In this document: piece by piece, positions 10,421-18,906 of the stretch
How positions within the stretch are numbered: position 1 is the first letter of the stretch
How the letters are laid out: every line of letters starts with the position of its first letter
Assembly (NCBI RefSeq): GCF_022012445.1
Contig: NZ_JAKLTS010000001.1
Coordinates: 310,001 to 374,000 of the forward strand
Direction of reading: 5' to 3'
Source of the DNA: Massilia sp. TS11
GTDB taxonomy: Bacteria; Pseudomonadota; Gammaproteobacteria; Burkholderiales; Burkholderiaceae_D
DNA length: 64,000 nucleotides
Position numbers and translations under genes: made by a program
Notes under the pieces: generated by a model
What the model was told of the DNA's origin: nothing
Seen by the model: only the letters and a program-made list of their open reading frames with translations
Databases searched by the model: none

Positions 10421-11652
10421 GCAAGACCTACGGCTTCACGACCACGATCCTGCACAACGACCGCCAGAAAGCGGTCGAGTTCGGTTCCTTGCACCGCCCG
10501 GTGCATACTTCGGTGGCGTTTGGCTATCAGGATGCGCGCCAGCTCGCGTCTGTGTTCCAGGGCAAGGAGCCGGGCTTCCGCTATGGCCGCCAGGGCAATC
10601 CGACCGTGGCCGCGCTCGAAGACAAAGTCAGCAAGATGGAGGACGGCATTGCCACCCTCTGTTTCGCCACTGGCATGGGCGCGATTGGCGCCTTGTTCCA
10701 GGGCCTGCTGCGCGCGGGCGACCACATCGTGTCCTCGTCCTTCCTGTTTGGGAATACCAATAGCCTGTGGCAGACCGTGGCCGCCCAGGGCTGCAGCGTG
10801 TCCTTCGTCGATGCGACCAATGCCGACAATGTGGCCGCGGCCCTGCAGCCGAATACGCGTCTGGTGTTTGTCGAAACGATTGCCAATCCGCGCACCCAGG
10901 TGGCCGACCTCGAGCGCATCGGCGCACTATGCCGCGAGCGCGGCGTGCTGTATGTGGTCGACAATACGATGACCTCGCCCTACCTGTTCCGCCCGAAAGC
11001 GGTGGGTGCCGGGCTCGTCATCAACTCGCTGACCAAGTCGATCGGCGGCCACGGCATCGCGCTCGGCGGCAGCCTGACCGATACCGGCCTGTACGACTGG
11101 AGCGCCTTCCCGAATATCGCCGAGGCCTACAAGAAGAATGCGCCCAAGCAGTGGGGCATGGCCCAGCTGCGCGCGAAAGGCCTGCGCGACTTCGGCGCCT
11201 CGCTCGGTCCCGAGGCCGCGCACCACATCGCCGTCGGCGCCGAGACCCTAGCCCTGCGCATGGAACGCACGAGCGCGAATGCGCTGGCGCTGGCGCGCAT
11301 GCTCGAGGCCGATCCGCGCGTGGCCGCGGTGCACTATCCGGGCCTGGCCTCGCATCCCCAGCATGGCATCGCCAGCAGCCTGTTCAAGGCCTACGGTTCG
11401 CTGATGAGCTTTGAGCTCAAGGACGGCATCGACTGCTTCGATTATCTGAACCGGCTGAAGCTGGCGATTCCCGCCTCCAATCTGGGCGATACGCGCACCC
11501 TGGTGATTCCGGTCGCGCACACCATTTTCTACGAGATGGGGCCCGAGCGGCGCGCCAGCATGGGCATTGCCGAGTCGCTGATCCGGGTGTCGGTCGGTAT
11601 CGAAGACACGGCCGATCTGCTCGACGACTTCCAGAGCGCACTGGACGCCTGA
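10417..11652 (+). CDS. Cys/Met-metabolism PLP enzyme (cystathionine gamma-synthase / homoserine sulfhydrylase family)
   Basis: 411 residues of the Cys_Met_Meta_PP fold. PLP Lys207 lies in NSLTKSIGGHG; FRYGRQGNPT is the conserved active-site Tyr/Arg segment, and VVDNTMTSPY carries the PLP-ring Asp. In many proteobacteria the gene after purF is metZ. This protein's N-terminus (MSKTYGFTTTILHNDRQ) differs from MetZ as I remember it and resembles a separate subfamily annotated only as cystathionine gamma-synthase family, so the substrate is left open. The start is the ATG overlapping the purF stop; the stop overlaps the next ATG. Confidence 0.85.
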   Translation: MSKTYGFTTTILHNDRQKAVEFGSLHRPVHTSVAFGYQDARQLASVFQGKEPGFRYGRQGNPTVAALEDKVSKMEDGIATLCFATGMGAIGALFQGLLRAGDHIVSSSFLFGNTNSLWQTVAAQGCSVSFVDATNADNVAAALQPNTRLVFVETIANPRTQVADLERIGALCRERGVLYVVDNTMTSPYLFRPKAVGAGLVINSLTKSIGGHGIALGGSLTDTGLYDWSAFPNIAEAYKKNAPKQWGMAQLRAKGLRDFGASLGPEAAHHIAVGAETLALRMERTSANALALARMLEADPRVAAVHYPGLASHPQHGIASSLFKAYGSLMSFELKDGIDCFDYLNRLKLAIPASNLGDTRTLVIPVAHTIFYEMGPERRASMGIAESLIRVSVGIEDTADLLDDFQSALDA

Positions 11653-12467
11653 TGCGGCGCCGCCTGCTGGGCGCCATGCTGGCGCTGGTCTGCCTGCCCG
11701 GCTTCGGGCAGGTGGCCCATCCGCAGGTGGCGGGCGAGGAGGGCGATGGCACGCCCGGCATGTACAACTTCCGCGTCGAACTCAGTAGCGATGTGCGCCG
11801 CTTCATCGGGCGCGGCCAGGAGTCGGCCATCAGCCATGCGCTGGTGCGCGTGGTGACGCCGCCGCGTTTTGATCAGAGCAAATCCTATCCCTTGCTGGTG
11901 GTCAGCGCCACGGCCGTGCGCGGGCATTCGTCCAGCCGCAAGCTGCTCGACGCCTATGCCGATGCGGCGGCGGCCCAGGGTTGGGTGCTGGTGGCGGCCG
12001 ATCCCGATGGCGCGCCCGAAGGCACGGACGAGCACACGACCGAGCGCTTTGCCCTGAACACCGTGGCGCTGGGGATTCTCGAGCAGCACTGGGCCTGGGC
12101 GGCGCAGGCGCCGATCGCCTTTGCGGGTTTCTCTGGCGGCGCTAAGTATTCGGCCATGCTGGCGGCGGCCTTTGCGGCCCAGGGGCGGATGCCGGTGGGT
12201 GTGTATCTGAGCGGTCTGAACGAACCGACCTTGAACGAGGCGGCGCATGCGTTCAAGGTGCGTACTGAGCAGTTCAAGCAGTTGAAGGTGTTCTTCGCCT
12301 CGGGCGATGAGGATGAAATCGCCACGCCGGGCAATCATCGCGATGTGCTGGAGGCGACGCGCAATGGGGGCTTTCACCGCACGCGCCTGGAGACCTATCA
12401 CGGCCGCCATGTGCCCGACGCCAGCCTGTTGCCGGCTGCATTGCGGTGGTTTCTTGCGAGGGATTAG
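11652..12467 (+). CDS. Exported protein with alpha/beta-hydrolase-like fold
   Basis: 271 residues with a signal peptide (MRRRLLGAMLALVCLPGFGQ). The layout suggests a hydrolase or esterase of the PHB-depolymerase/phospholipase type: a strand ending in LLVVSATA, a nucleophile-like elbow GFSGGA with Ser161, an acidic turn FASGDEDEI and a late His in YHGRHVP. It overlaps the previous stop by one base (TGATG), so it is coupled to the PLP enzyme. Family and substrate are not certain. Confidence 0.7.
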   Translation: MRRRLLGAMLALVCLPGFGQVAHPQVAGEEGDGTPGMYNFRVELSSDVRRFIGRGQESAISHALVRVVTPPRFDQSKSYPLLVVSATAVRGHSSSRKLLDAYADAAAAQGWVLVAADPDGAPEGTDEHTTERFALNTVALGILEQHWAWAAQAPIAFAGFSGGAKYSAMLAAAFAAQGRMPVGVYLSGLNEPTLNEAAHAFKVRTEQFKQLKVFFASGDEDEIATPGNHRDVLEATRNGGFHRTRLETYHGRHVPDASLLPAALRWFLARD

Positions 12468-12477
12468 GTGGCGCGCG

Positions 12478-12849
12478 ACGCGGGTCTGAAGACCCGCCCT
12501 ACGCCGGGGCTGGGCGTTTTCGGTGATTTAAACAATGCGACGCGGGTCTGAAGACCCGCCCTACGCCGGGGCTGGACGTTTTCGATGATTTGATCAATGT
12601 GTCGCGGGTCTAAAGACCCGCCCTACGTCGGGGCTGGGCGTTTTCGGTGATTCAAACAATGTGACGCGGGTCTGAAGACCCGCCCTACGCCGGGGCTGGG
12701 AGCTTTCAGTGATTTAAACAATGCGACGCGGGTCTGAAGACCCGCCCTACGCCGGGGCTGGACGTTTTCGGTGATTTGTTCAATGTGACGCGGGTCTGAA
12801 GACCCGCCCTACGCCGCATTGGATGCTTTCGATGATTTATACATCGGCT
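12478..12849. repeat. Palindrome array 1: six 62-bp direct repeats
   Basis: Six units begin at 12478, 12540, 12602, 12664, 12726 and 12788, an exact 62-bp period. Each starts with the hairpin GCGGGTCTGAAGACCCGC (8-bp stem; one unit has a single change) followed by CCTACGCCGGGGCTGG and a variable AT-richer tail. The last unit diverges after its palindrome. The units lack coding character and fill the space after an exported-protein gene. They are REP-like elements; together with array 2 they form the only gene-free stretch over 300 bp in the window. Confidence 0.93.
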
Positions 12850-12855
12850 CATCGA

Positions 12856-13335
12856 GTAGGGCGGTCTTCAGACCCGCGTTGAGCACATCAATGCCAAATG
12901 CGCATCAGGCCGAGTGCCAAGGAGTAGGGCGGGTCTTCAGACCCGCGTTTTGCGCGCCAATGCCAAATGCGCATCAGGCCGAGTGCCAAGGAGTAGGGCG
13001 GGTCTTCAGACCCGCGTTGAGTACATCAATGCCAAATGCGCATCAGGCCGAGTGCCAAGGAATAGGGCGGGTCTTCAGACCCGCGTTTTGCGCATCAATG
13101 CCAAATGCGCATCAAGCCGAGTGCCAGGGAGTAGGGCGGGTCTTCAGACCCGCGTTCAATGCATCAACGCCAGGTGCGCATAAATCCGACCGCACGGGTA
13201 GGGCGGGTCTTCAGACCCGCGTTGAGCACATCAATGCCAAATGCGCACCAAGCCGAGTGCCATGGAGTAGGGCGAGTCTTCAGACCCGCGCCCAGCGCAT
13301 CAATGCCAAGTGCGCATCAAGCCGACCGCCAGACC
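12856..13335. repeat. Palindrome array 2: seven ~69-bp repeats in opposite orientation, merging into lexA 3' end
   Basis: Seven units begin at about 12856, 12924, 12993, 13062, 13131, 13198 and 13267 (mostly 69-bp spacing). Each starts GTAGGGCGGGTCTTCAGACC, the reverse complement of the array 1 element, so the two arrays are inverted relative to each other. The remainder of each unit (ATCAATGCCAAATGCGCATC and the next ~12 bases) matches the last ten codons and stop of lexA, which forms the spacer of the final unit. The first unit has a one-base deletion in its palindrome, and the last has GCGAG in place of GCGGG. Confidence 0.93.
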
Positions 13336-13941
13336 CTCGAGCGCGAAATCGTCGCCGTCTTCGACCCGAATCACTTTGAAATCCGGATTCTCGGGCAGCA
13401 GCTCGATCACACCGCCACTACGCTGATAGCGTTTAACCGTGACCTCGTCATTAAGCCGCGCCACGACGATCTGCCCGTTCTTGGCGCTGTCGGTCTTTTT
13501 GACGGCCAACAGGTCGCCATCATTGATGCCGGCATCGCGCATCGACCAGCCGCGCACCTTGAGCAGGTAGTCGGGCTTGGCCGAGAACAGGGCCGGGTCG
13601 ACCGCATACGTGGTCTCGACATGCTCCTGCGCCAGGATCGGCGAACCGGCCGCGACGCGGCCCACCAGCGGCAGGCTCATCAGATTGGGCGGGGGCAGCG
13701 GCACACTGCTGGCCAGCGACTCGGCCGCTGCGCCCAGCAGACGGATGCCGCGCGAGGTGCCGGCCGAAATTTCGATCGCGCCCTTGCGCGCCAGCGCCTG
13801 CAGGTGCTCCTCGGCCGCATTGGCCGAACGGAAGCCCAGCTCGGCCGCGATCTCGGCCCGGGTCGGCGGGAAGCCGGTGTTTTCAATGGCTTCTTTGATC
13901 AGATTGAGGATTTGCTCTTGCCGAGGAGTCAGCTTGATCAT
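13300..13941 (-). CDS. lexA: SOS-response transcriptional repressor LexA
   Basis: 213-residue repressor that self-cleaves with RecA filaments. The N-terminal winged helix (residues 1-65, [12 protein letters not shown] and [14 protein letters not shown]) binds SOS boxes. The scissile bond is Ala98-Gly99 in RVAAGSP; the catalytic dyad is Ser133 ([10 protein letters not shown]) and Lys170 (VTVKRY). A good SOS box lies 28 bases before the start, consistent with autorepression. The terminal codons (GLMRTWH) and stop coincide with the unit of repeat array 2. Confidence 0.97.
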   Translation of the reverse strand: MIKLTPRQEQILNLIKEAIENTGFPPTRAEIAAELGFRSANAAEEHLQALARKGAIEISAGTSRGIRLLGAAAESLASSVPLPPPNLMSLPLVGRVAAGSPILAQEHVETTYAVDPALFSAKPDYLLKVRGWSMRDAGINDGDLLAVKKTDSAKNGQIVVARLNDEVTVKRYQRSGGVIELLPENPDFKVIRVEDGDDFALEGLAVGLMRTWH

Positions 13942-13969
13942 GCGCGCTTTCCGATGATGTCAGGATGTC

Positions 13970-13985
13970 CTGTATTTTTATACAG
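13970..13985 (-). promoter_or_regulatory. LexA-binding SOS box
   Basis: CTGTATTTTTATACAG is a complete CTGT-N8-ACAG palindrome with an AT-only core, 28 bases upstream of lexA. It would mediate lexA autorepression. The rpsF promoter on the other strand begins 35 bases further on. Confidence 0.9.
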
Positions 13986-14019
13986 TATTCGCCACTTTGC
14001 AAGGGAAATATGCAGGGGA

Positions 14020-14048
14020 TTGAGTTGCAGCCGAAAGCGGGGTACAAT
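14020..14048 (+). promoter_or_regulatory. Sigma70 promoter of the rpsF operon
   Basis: TTGAGT at 14020-14025 and TACAAT at 14043-14048 are separated by exactly 17 bases. The predicted start leaves a leader of roughly 65-70 bases before rpsF. Confidence 0.65.
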
Positions 14049-14063
14049 AGCGGGCTTTCCCTT

Positions 14064-14091
14064 CCCACACCTGAGTTGACGCCGGGGTGGG
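14064..14091 (+). promoter_or_regulatory. Possible S6:S18-type autoregulatory leader hairpin
   Basis: In the rpsF leader, CCCAC (14064-14068) can pair with GTGGG (14087-14091), with GCCG next to the closing side. Leaders of rpsF operons in many bacteria carry an S6:S18-binding hairpin with a CCG box. Position and elements fit, but no covariance test was possible. Confidence 0.35.
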
Positions 14092-14122
14092 CGATTAGTT
14101 AAACGTCCTTAAGGAGTGTTAT

Positions 14123-14509
14123 ATGCGTCATTATGAAATCGTCTTTATCGTCCATCCGGACCAAAGCGAGCAAGTGCCTGCCATGATCGAGCGTTACAAG
14201 AACACCGTGACCTCGCGCGGCGGCAACGTGCACCGCGTCGAAGATTGGGGCCGCCGCCAAATGGCTTACCCGATCCAGAAGCTGCCGAAAGCTCACTACA
14301 TCTGCCTGAACATCGAGTGCGACAACGAGACCCTGGTCGAGCTGGAAACCGCATTCAAGTTCAACGATGCCGTGCTGCGTCACCTGACCGTGAAAATGAA
14401 GAAGGCCGAAACCGCTCCGTCGCCGATGATGAAATCGGTGCAGCGCGAAGACGCCGCCAAGAGCCACCGTGCTGAAGCGGCCGCTGCCGCTGCTGCTCCT
14501 GCGGCCTGA
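14123..14509 (+). CDS. rpsF: 30S ribosomal protein bS6
   Basis: 128-residue ribosomal protein that dimerises with bS18 on the 30S platform. The N-terminus [18 protein letters not shown] and the [16 protein letters not shown] segment are diagnostic. The C-terminus is an Ala-rich tail. A strong ribosome site (TAAGGAG) precedes it. First gene of the rpsF-priB-rpsR-rplI operon. Confidence 0.98.
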   Translation: MRHYEIVFIVHPDQSEQVPAMIERYKNTVTSRGGNVHRVEDWGRRQMAYPIQKLPKAHYICLNIECDNETLVELETAFKFNDAVLRHLTVKMKKAETAPSPMMKSVQREDAAKSHRAEAAAAAAAPAA

Positions 14510-14526
14510 TTGGTGACCAAGGACGC

Positions 14527-14820
14527 GTGAACCAGTTAGCCGTTCGCGCCCAGATTCTGGAGCGCGACATTCTGCGCTACACCCCGGCTGGTATCCCGAT
14601 TGTGTCTGCGATCCTGCAGCATCAATCGCAGCAGACGGAAGCCGGTGTGGCCCGGACCACCGAATTCGAGATCACCGCTGTCGCAGCGGGCGAAATCGCC
14701 GGACGGTTCGGCCAAGCAGAACTGGGCGTGGCTTACGACTTCACGGGTTTCTTAGCCAAGAAGAATCGCAATAGCAAGAGCCTGGTGTTTCACATCATTG
14801 ATTTTCGCGCCGTCGCCTGA
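14527..14820 (+). CDS. priB: Primosomal replication protein N (PriB)
   Basis: 97-residue single-stranded-DNA-binding OB-fold protein that helps PriA restart replication forks. It starts at a GTG (NQLAVRAQILERDILRYTPAG). The body has the PriB/SSB-like pattern GIPIVSAILQHQSQQ and ends in FHIIDFRAVA. Placement between rpsF and rpsR is the conserved location for priB. Confidence 0.92.
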   Translation: MNQLAVRAQILERDILRYTPAGIPIVSAILQHQSQQTEAGVARTTEFEITAVAAGEIAGRFGQAELGVAYDFTGFLAKKNRNSKSLVFHIIDFRAVA

Positions 14821-14849
14821 CGCGCGCCCCCTGAGATTAGGAGCCAAAA

Positions 14850-15140
14850 ATGGCATTTGGTAAAAAGATGGACAAGAACAAGCTGAAACTGAAAGAAAAG
14901 CGCAAACAGCAAAACCCGCTGTTCAAGCGTAAGAAATTCTGCCGTTTCACCGCCGCTGGCGTGGAACAGGTCGACTACAAAGACGTCGACACGCTGAAAG
15001 ACTTCATCCAGGAAAACGGCAAGATCATGCCGGCACGCCTGACCGGTACCAAGGCGCACTACCAGCGCCAAGTGGACACCGCCATCAAGCGCGCCCGCTA
15101 CCTCGCCCTGCTGCCGTACACCGATCTGCACCACGCTTAA
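14850..15140 (+). CDS. rpsR: 30S ribosomal protein bS18
   Basis: 96 residues, slightly longer than the E. coli protein because of a lysine-rich N-terminal extension ([20 protein letters not shown]). The core motif [11 protein letters not shown] and the C-terminal [13 protein letters not shown] identify bS18, the partner of bS6. Third gene of the operon, 30 bases upstream of rplI. Confidence 0.97.
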   Translation: MAFGKKMDKNKLKLKEKRKQQNPLFKRKKFCRFTAAGVEQVDYKDVDTLKDFIQENGKIMPARLTGTKAHYQRQVDTAIKRARYLALLPYTDLHHA

Positions 15141-15170
15141 TTCGCGGTACAGAGAACCTGGAGAAAAATT

Positions 15171-15623
15171 ATGCAAATCATTCTGTTGGAAAAAGTTGTG
15201 AACCTGGGTAACCTGGGTGACGTGGTGAAAGTGAAAGACGGCTACGCCCGTAACTTCCTGATCCCGCAACGCAAAGCCCGTCGCGCCACCCAGGCCGCCG
15301 TGGCCGAGTTCGAAGCCAAGCGCGCCGAACTGGAAAAAGTCGCCGCTGAGAAGCTGGCTGCTGCCCAGGCCCAAGGCGAAAAGCTGGCCGGCATGACCGT
15401 GACCATCGCTCAGAAAGCCGGCGTCGACGGCCGTCTGTTCGGTTCCGTGACCAACTACGACATCGCCCAGGCCCTCGGCCAGCAAGGCTTTGCCGTCGAA
15501 AAAGGCGCGATCCGCATGCCGAACGGCCCGCTGAAGACCGTGGGCGAGCACCCGGTCGCTGTGTCGCTGCACACCGACGTGGTGGTCGACATCACCATCG
15601 CCGTCGTGGGCGAAGCTGCCTAA
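15171..15623 (+). CDS. rplI: 50S ribosomal protein bL9
   Basis: 150-residue ribosomal protein near the L1 stalk. The N-terminal domain signature [19 protein letters not shown] and the segment [13 protein letters not shown] are classical, followed by the long connecting helix and C-terminal domain. It closes the rpsF operon and is followed 25 bases later by a strong rho-independent terminator. Confidence 0.98.
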   Translation: MQIILLEKVVNLGNLGDVVKVKDGYARNFLIPQRKARRATQAAVAEFEAKRAELEKVAAEKLAAAQAQGEKLAGMTVTIAQKAGVDGRLFGSVTNYDIAQALGQQGFAVEKGAIRMPNGPLKTVGEHPVAVSLHTDVVVDITIAVVGEAA

Positions 15624-15647
15624 GCCAGCGCCACATTGGCATCAAGA

Positions 15648-15674
15648 AAGCCGGGTTCGTCCCGGCTTTTTTTT
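15648..15674 (+). terminator. Rho-independent terminator of the rpsF-priB-rpsR-rplI operon
   Basis: AAGCCGGG (15648-15655), a five-base loop, CCCGGCTT (15661-15668) and a run of eight T residues. A textbook intrinsic terminator. Confidence 0.93.
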
Positions 15675-15732
15675 CGTCCCGCGTTTGCATAGAATGCAAG
15701 TCCGATCCACCGTTCCCCGAGGAGGGCGCAGC

Positions 15733-16179
15733 ATGGCAGGCCAGACGATCCGACTGCAGCGCGTGTTCAAAACCACGCCCGATAAACTCTACCGCGCCTT
15801 CATCACCCCGGCCGCCATGCTCAAGTGGCTGCCGCCGTTCGGCTTCAGCGGCACCGTGCACAGTATGGATGCGCGCGTGGGCGGCGGCTATCAGATGTCC
15901 TTCACCAATTTCGGTACCGGCAGCAGCCACAGCTTCAGCGGCGAATACCTGGAGCTGACGCCCGGTGTCTGCATCCGCTACATCAACCGCTTCGACGACC
16001 CTGGCCTGCCGGGCGAGATGCTGGTCACCGTGCGCCTCCAGCCAGTGATCTGCGGCACGGAAATCCAGATCGAGCAGGCCGGCGTGCCCGAGGCGATTCC
16101 GGCCGCCGCCTGCTACCTGGGCTGGCAGGAGTCGCTGATCCAGCTCGGCCAGCTGGTCGAACCCGACATTCCCGGCTGA
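15733..16179 (+). CDS. SRPBCC (AHSA1/Bet v1-like) family protein
   Basis: 148 residues with the activator-of-Hsp90/START-like fold pattern: an N-terminal VFKTTPDKLYRAFITPAAM, then KWLPPFGF and GGGYQMSFTNFG in the central strands, and a final helix with YLGWQESLIQLGQLVE. Such proteins bind hydrophobic ligands or modify stress responses; no specific role can be assigned. The ATG at 15733 has a strong GAGGAGGG ribosome site, so it is preferred over the upstream ATG at 15685. It sits between rplI and dnaB with its own translation signals. Confidence 0.82.
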   Translation: MAGQTIRLQRVFKTTPDKLYRAFITPAAMLKWLPPFGFSGTVHSMDARVGGGYQMSFTNFGTGSSHSFSGEYLELTPGVCIRYINRFDDPGLPGEMLVTVRLQPVICGTEIQIEQAGVPEAIPAAACYLGWQESLIQLGQLVEPDIPG

Positions 16180-16244
16180 TCAGCGCGGCAAAGGGGCGCG
16201 TATTCGGGCTTTGGTGCAGCGCCGCCGTGGTCTAGACTACCAGC

Positions 16245-16727
16245 ATGAACAAGTCCATCACGCTGCTCGCCCTGACGGCGGCCCTGCTGGCAGGCTCGGC
16301 CCAGGCCTGCGGCATTGAACAGATGCGCGCCGCCAGCGCCGGCCAGCCCGAGGCCCTGGCCGACATGATCGTGCCCGAACAATTGGGGGCGAATGCCGAC
16401 CGCACGCCGATGCGGCGTCAGGTGGCGGCCGCCTTCCATGCGTTGGGCCGCCTCAAGGACTTGCGCATCACGAGTCTGCAGCAATTCCCCAAGCAGCATG
16501 TGCAGCTGGCCATCGAGGCCGAGCGCGGCGAGGGCACGCGCCAGATGCAGGTGATGAGCTTCTCGGCCCAGTCCTCGGTGCTCGGCCAGGTCTTCTTCAG
16601 CCTGCTTGGCTACCCCGATAATTCCTGCCGCCTGTATGGCCTGCATGTGATCTCGGCCGCGCCCAAGGCCAATACCCTGTTTGCCGAATTGAGCCGCCCG
16701 GCTGTCCAGGCCTCGGCCGCGCGCTGA
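16245..16727 (+). CDS. Exported protein of unknown function
   Basis: 160 residues with a clear signal peptide (MNKSITLLALTAALLAGSAQA) followed by CGIEQMRAA. I do not recognise the family. The mature part is about 139 residues, mixed alpha/beta in character, with Cys residues only at the new N-terminus and in DNSCRLYG, which could form a disulfide in the periplasm. It stands alone between the SRPBCC gene and dnaB. Confidence 0.7.
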   Translation: MNKSITLLALTAALLAGSAQACGIEQMRAASAGQPEALADMIVPEQLGANADRTPMRRQVAAAFHALGRLKDLRITSLQQFPKQHVQLAIEAERGEGTRQMQVMSFSAQSSVLGQVFFSLLGYPDNSCRLYGLHVISAAPKANTLFAELSRPAVQASAAR

Positions 16728-16822
16728 TATGTGAACGGCTGTTCAAATATCGCGCGTGAAAGATTTTCAAGTCCAAGGCGCACATACATAGCTTTGGCTG
16801 TGGTGACTTGATCTGGAGCAGG

Positions 16823-16828
16823 TATAAT
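16823..16828 (+). promoter_or_regulatory. Candidate -10 element of dnaB (near-leaderless start)
   Basis: TATAAT, a perfect -10 hexamer, ends only nine bases before the dnaB ATG. If used, transcription would begin within a few bases of the start codon. No good -35 is seen at the right distance, so this is a weak call. Confidence 0.35.
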
Positions 16829-16837
16829 GTGCGCGCC

Positions 16838-18223
16838 ATGAATCTCCCCACCGATACGCAAGTCGACAACCTGCGCATCCCACCGCATTCCATTGAAGCT
16901 GAGCAGTCCGTCATCGGCGGCCTGCTACGCGACAACGCTGCCTGGGACCGCATCGCCGACTTCACCGTTGCCTCTGCCTTCTACCGGCACGATCACCGCA
17001 TCATCCTTGAACAGATGATTCGGCTTATCAACTCAGGCAAACCGGCGGACGTGATCACGGTCTACGAGGCCCTGGTTCAGCTCGGCAAGGCCGAGGAATG
17101 CGGCGGCCTCCAGTATCTGAACGCGATGGCGCAGAACACGCCCTCGGCTGCGAACATCCGCCGCTATGCCGAGATCGTGCGCGACCGCAGCATCCTGCGC
17201 CGCCTGATCACGGCGGCCGACGAGATCGCCGCCGACGCCTTCAACCCGCAGGGCAAGGACGTCAAGCAGATGCTCGACGCGGCCGAGGCCAAGATCTTCG
17301 CGATTGCGGAAGAGGGCGCGCGCGGCGCCCAGGGCTGGCTGGCCGTGCAGCCCCTGCTGACCCAGGTGGTCGAGCGCATCGATGAACTGTATTCGCGCGA
17401 CAACCAGGGCGAGATCACGGGCGTGCCCACGGGCTGGGTCGACCTCGACCGCATGACCTCGGGCCTGCAGCCGGGCGACATGGTGGTCGTGGCCGGCCGT
17501 CCGTCGATGGGCAAGACCGCGTTCTCGATGAACATCGCCGAGAACGTCGCCGTCGAAGCCGGCCTGCCGGTGGCCGTGTTCTCGATGGAGATGGGCGGCG
17601 TCCAGCTGGCCATGCGTATGCTCGGTTCGGTCGGCCTGCTTGACCAGCACCGCCTGCGTACCGGCAAGCTGATCGACGAGGACTGGCCGCGCCTGACGAA
17701 TGCCATCCAGAAGATGAACGACGCCCAGATCTTCATCGACGAAACCCCGGCCCTGAACCCGATCGAGATGCGCGCGCGCGCGCGCCGTCTGGCCCGCCAG
17801 TGCGGCAAGCTCGGCCTGATCGTGGTCGACTACCTGCAGCTGATGCAGGGCAGCCAGCCGGGCGACAACCGCGCCGCCGAGATCTCCGAGATCTCGCGCT
17901 CGCTCAAGGGTCTGGCCAAGGAATTGCACTGCCCCGTGATCGCCCTGTCCCAGCTGAACCGCTCGCTGGAACAAAGGCCGAACAAACGCCCCGTGATGTC
18001 CGACCTGCGCGAATCGGGCGCAATCGAACAGGATGCGGACGTGATCATCTTCCTCTACCGTGACGAAGTCTATAACCCGGATTCCCCGGACAAAGGCACG
18101 GCGGAGATCATTATCGGTAAGCAGCGTAATGGCCCGATCGGCGCAGTTCGCTTGACCTGGATCGGTGCGTACACGAAGTTCGGTAACTACAGCGGTAATC
18201 TGTCGATTTACCAGGGCGACTAA
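16838..18223 (+). CDS. dnaB: Replicative DNA helicase
   Basis: 461-residue hexameric 5'-3' helicase of the replication fork. The N-terminal primase-interacting domain begins IPPHSIEAEQSVIGGLL; the RecA-like motor has Walker A GRPSMGKT near residue 220, Walker B LIVVDYLQLM, and ALSQLNRSLEQRP with SDLRESGAIEQDAD downstream. The ATG at 16838 is chosen over 16808 because homology starts at MNLPTDTQ. It retains the conserved rpsF..rplI-dnaB neighbourhood with two small genes inserted in between. Confidence 0.98.
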   Translation: MNLPTDTQVDNLRIPPHSIEAEQSVIGGLLRDNAAWDRIADFTVASAFYRHDHRIILEQMIRLINSGKPADVITVYEALVQLGKAEECGGLQYLNAMAQNTPSAANIRRYAEIVRDRSILRRLITAADEIAADAFNPQGKDVKQMLDAAEAKIFAIAEEGARGAQGWLAVQPLLTQVVERIDELYSRDNQGEITGVPTGWVDLDRMTSGLQPGDMVVVAGRPSMGKTAFSMNIAENVAVEAGLPVAVFSMEMGGVQLAMRMLGSVGLLDQHRLRTGKLIDEDWPRLTNAIQKMNDAQIFIDETPALNPIEMRARARRLARQCGKLGLIVVDYLQLMQGSQPGDNRAAEISEISRSLKGLAKELHCPVIALSQLNRSLEQRPNKRPVMSDLRESGAIEQDADVIIFLYRDEVYNPDSPDKGTAEIIIGKQRNGPIGAVRLTWIGAYTKFGNYSGNLSIYQGD

Positions 18224-18256
18224 AGCGCCCGCTACGATTTCACAACGGAGAAAACC

Positions 18257-18883
18257 ATGTTTGGACGCTTGATGCCCACCGAGGGCAAGTTCTTTGAATT
18301 GTTCAACCAGCACGCCGATCTGTGCGTGAAGGGCGCGAAGGAAATGGTCGCCCTGATGACCAATTTCGATGACCTGGAAAGCCGTACCCACGCCATCGAA
18401 GGCATCGAGAAACAAGCCGACAAGATCACCTACCAGACCGTCGATCTGCTGCACAAGACCTTCATCACGCCGCTCGACCGCGACGACATCCACAAGCTGA
18501 TCACCGGCATGGACGACATCCTCGACCTGTACGAGGACGCCGCCCAGACCATCTCCCTGTACGACCTGCAGTCGGTGACGCCGGAAACGCGCCGCCTGGC
18601 CGAGCTCTCGCTGCAATGCGTGGAGAAGGTCCAGCAGGCCGTGGCCCTGCTGCACAATATGGACAATGCGCGCCAGATCGTCGGCATCTGCGAAGAGATC
18701 GACCGCCTCGAGTCGGACGCCGACCACGTGATGCGCGCCGCCATGTCGAAACTGTTCCGCGATGAGCCGGACGTGCGCACCCTGATCAAGCTGAAAGCGA
18801 TCTACGAGATCCTGGAGACCGTGTCCGACCGTTGCGAGGACGTGGCCAATATCATCGAAGGCATCATCGTCGAAAACGCCTGA
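18257..18883 (+). CDS. DUF47/PhoU-like phosphate transport regulator
   Basis: 208-residue all-helical PhoU-like protein of the DUF47 (TIGR00153) family. The helical repeats contain metal-binding-type acidic motifs such as DITSRxxA-related HAIEGIEKQAD and CEEIDRLESDAD. Family members are almost always encoded directly before a Pit phosphate transporter and are thought to control it. Here the Pit gene begins 23 bases later. A good GGAG ribosome site precedes the ATG. Confidence 0.9.
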   Translation: MFGRLMPTEGKFFELFNQHADLCVKGAKEMVALMTNFDDLESRTHAIEGIEKQADKITYQTVDLLHKTFITPLDRDDIHKLITGMDDILDLYEDAAQTISLYDLQSVTPETRRLAELSLQCVEKVQQAVALLHNMDNARQIVGICEEIDRLESDADHVMRAAMSKLFRDEPDVRTLIKLKAIYEILETVSDRCEDVANIIEGIIVENA

Positions 18884-18906
18884 GCGGGCGCCCACAAGAA
18901 GAACAT

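Noticed and set aside
12478..13335. CRISPR array, because of regularly spaced palindromic repeats
   Set aside because: The spacers are themselves repeated, one set is a copy of the lexA tail, repeat orientation flips midway, and no cas genes are present.
12819..13379. Plus-strand reading frame of 186 codons across the palindrome array
   Set aside because: It is composed of translated 69-bp repeats running into the antisense of lexA; no ribosome site or protein family.
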